From Leptasterias polaris (Eukaryota > Echinodermata > Asteroidea > Forcipulatida > Asteriidae), in the NCBI GenBank assembly GCA_037783415.1, contig JAZGTN010000063.1, forward strand, positions 248,001-312,000: DNA of 64,000 nucleotides, given 5' to 3'. The position numbers and the translations under genes are program-made. Under the pieces are notes generated by a model. That model ran no database searches. It worked only from the letters and a program-made list of their open reading frames with translations, and was not told where the DNA came from. Shown here piece after piece: positions 62,710-64,000 of the stretch (position 1 is its first letter; each line of letters starts with the position of its first letter).

Positions 62710-63189
62710 GTGATTAATTGGGACTCTTTACCATCAACCAATGATATACATTGTATGTATGACACTTTCCTATTACATGTCCAACAACATTATGATAAAC
62801 ATTTTCCGTTACAAGAAGTTAAATGTCGTTATGATAAATGTAAATGCCCATGGTTATCTGATTGTATCCATAACTCTATTAGACATAAAAATCATTTGTA
62901 CAAAAAGTTTTTGAGACATCTAACTGCAATTAATAAATCTTTTTATCTCCTGTATAAATTTTATTATAAAAAAAAAAAATTAAAACAGCTAAGAAAAACT
63001 ATTAACACACTAAATTTAATGAAGTTAAAGGTAATATCAAGGGTACATGGAAAGTTATTAGTTCTTTACTTAACAAGTGCAAGCAATGCGTTAACCTGTC
63101 TTACTTCCTTCAGGGTGGTAACCAAATTAACAATAGCAAGGAAATTGCTGAAGCATTTAATAGCTACTTTGTTAACATCGGCAATATAA
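62710..63189 (+). pseudogene. LINE segment between endonuclease and RT
   Basis: The longest open part of the right-edge LINE: VINWDSLPSTNDIHCMYDTF, HYDKHFPLQEVKCRYDKCKC and PWLSDCIHNSIRHKNHLYKK. The PWL-S/T-D-x-I-x-x-SI-x-x-K-x-x-LYKK-F block precedes the RT in this LINE group. Confidence 0.85.
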
Positions 63190-63389
63190 CCTCTCTAGTG
63201 AGCTTTCGTTATGTAACACCTCCCATTCATTCTTAAGCAACGGATGTTCAAATTCACGCTTTTTATACCAATAAAGAGGTTGTGGATTGTACTAACAAAA
63301 TTCCTTCTGGAGGCCCCTGGATTTGATGGTTTAAGCTCTGTAGTCATTTAACAGGCAAGGTTTTCACTAGCTTAGCCGTTGGATGACAT

Positions 63390-64000
63390 CTTTAATAAGT
63401 GTTTTTAAAACAGCAGGAATATTTCCTGATAGTCTAAAAATAGCCCAGGTAATACCGATATATAAAAAAGGTCGTAAGCATGAACTTATTAATGATCGAC
63501 CTATTTCAGTCTTGTCTTCGTTTTCAAAAACTGTTTGAAAAGCTTATTTATAAAAGATTAACATCTTTTATTGATGAGCATAATATTATTTCTGAGTCGC
63601 AATTTGGTTTCAGACAAAATCGCTCAACTGAAATGGCGACATCGTATGTTATTAGTAAATTATGTAATGCGATTAATCATAATAAATTCTCCATAGGTAT
63701 CTTTTTGATACTGTAAATCCCAATATTCTAATCAGTAAACTAGAATATTATGGAGTGAGAGGAACAACCCTTGACCTTCTAAAAAGTTACTTATGCAACA
63801 GAAAGCAATATTTATAATTTTACTCTGCAAATTCTACCAGATGTGACTCATAACGTGTCATACCCAGGGTATTGTGTTGGGCCCTTTACTCTTAATTCTT
63901 TATATTAATGATATATGTAATACCTCAAACAAAATGACATTTTGTTTATTTGCTGATGATACAAGCTTACTGTATACTCACAATAATACTGATGAGGCTA
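63390..64000 (+). pseudogene. LINE reverse transcriptase, partial at the window edge
   Basis: FPDSLKIAQVIPIYKKGRKH, RPISVLSSFSKT, FEKLIYKRLTSFIDEHNIIS, ESQFGFRQNRSTEMATSYVI, then motif-A text damaged at FDTVNP, YCVGPFTLNSLYINDIC and FADDTSLLYTHNNTDEA. At least three frame changes. The sequence ends before the thumb. Confidence 0.88.

Larger units (their letters stand above)
61900..64000 (+). mobile_element. CR1/Jockey-like LINE running off the right edge
   Basis: Across many frame changes: IKLLHINARRLRK (endonuclease start), ISETWLNDMH, IIIGIVYKPP, MCDFNINLLE, a degenerate DHLPVF site near 62590, WLSDCIHNSIRHKNHLYKKF, IPIYKKGRKHELINDRPISV, SESQFGFRQNRSTEMAT, FADDTSLLYTHN near 63950. The catalytic FADD box is kept, but more than six frameshifts or stops are visible. 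Oriented opposite to the LINE at 59.2-61.5 kb. Confidence 0.88.

Overview
The window reads as genomic DNA from an animal, most likely a marine invertebrate. The evidence is AT-rich sequence with GT-AG introns, one conserved metazoan gene spread over about 50 kb, and introns packed with CR1/L2-type LINEs, Penelope-like, DIRS-type and hAT-type elements, tRNA-derived SINEs and satellites. An echinoderm, hemichordate or cephalochordate is my best guess, but it is inference. No bacterial, organellar, rRNA or CRISPR features were seen.

The only host gene I recognise is BSDC1 (BSD domain-containing protein 1) on the + strand. Seven exons (1221-1281, 2175-2291, 4302-4463, 11859-12029, 22169-22331, 50705-51241, 51336-51472) join in phase. 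They give 448 codons plus the stop, close to the size of vertebrate BSDC1. The initiator exon was not found and probably lies left of the window. A candidate extra exon at 27029-27135 would shift the frame if included.

Layout. 1-1.2 kb: Harbinger-like MITE in the 5' flank or first intron. 1.3-11.9 kb: early introns with a LINE RT remnant (2.75-3.9 kb), an inverted-repeat element (5.8-6.4 kb) and a CR1-type LINE (6.8-11.6 kb) split by a hAT-like MITE that carries a 32-bp satellite. 12-22.2 kb: intron with a hairpin-bearing dispersed repeat, a minus-strand tyrosine-recombinase retrotransposon (15.7-18.25 kb) and a Penelope-like RT (19.8-20.5 kb). 22.3-50.7 kb: a 28-kb intron holding a SINE, a 750-bp TIR element, a 10-bp minisatellite element (second, inverted copy near 36.8 kb), a 1.1-kb hAT with 8-bp TSD, a histone-type 3' processing signal without a histone gene (28.6 kb), several repeat families, a possible two-exon noncoding transcript (38.9-39.6 kb), an RTE-like LINE remnant and a DIRS element with inverted termini (44.0-49.03 kb). 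51.5-64 kb: downstream of BSDC1 are a 13-bp E-box array, 27 copies of a 54-bp satellite, a second broken DIRS copy (56.6-59.3 kb) with a LINE insertion, a minus-strand LINE (59.2-61.5 kb) and a plus-strand LINE running off the right edge.

None of the transposon reading frames looks intact. Frameshifts, stops, deletions and lost catalytic residues are visible. The most unusual signals are the histone stem-loop plus U7-complementary element inside a repeat tail, a dispersed family with variable-sequence hairpins on a shared polypyrimidine scaffold, and the satellite-carrying MITE that sits precisely inside a LINE reading frame.
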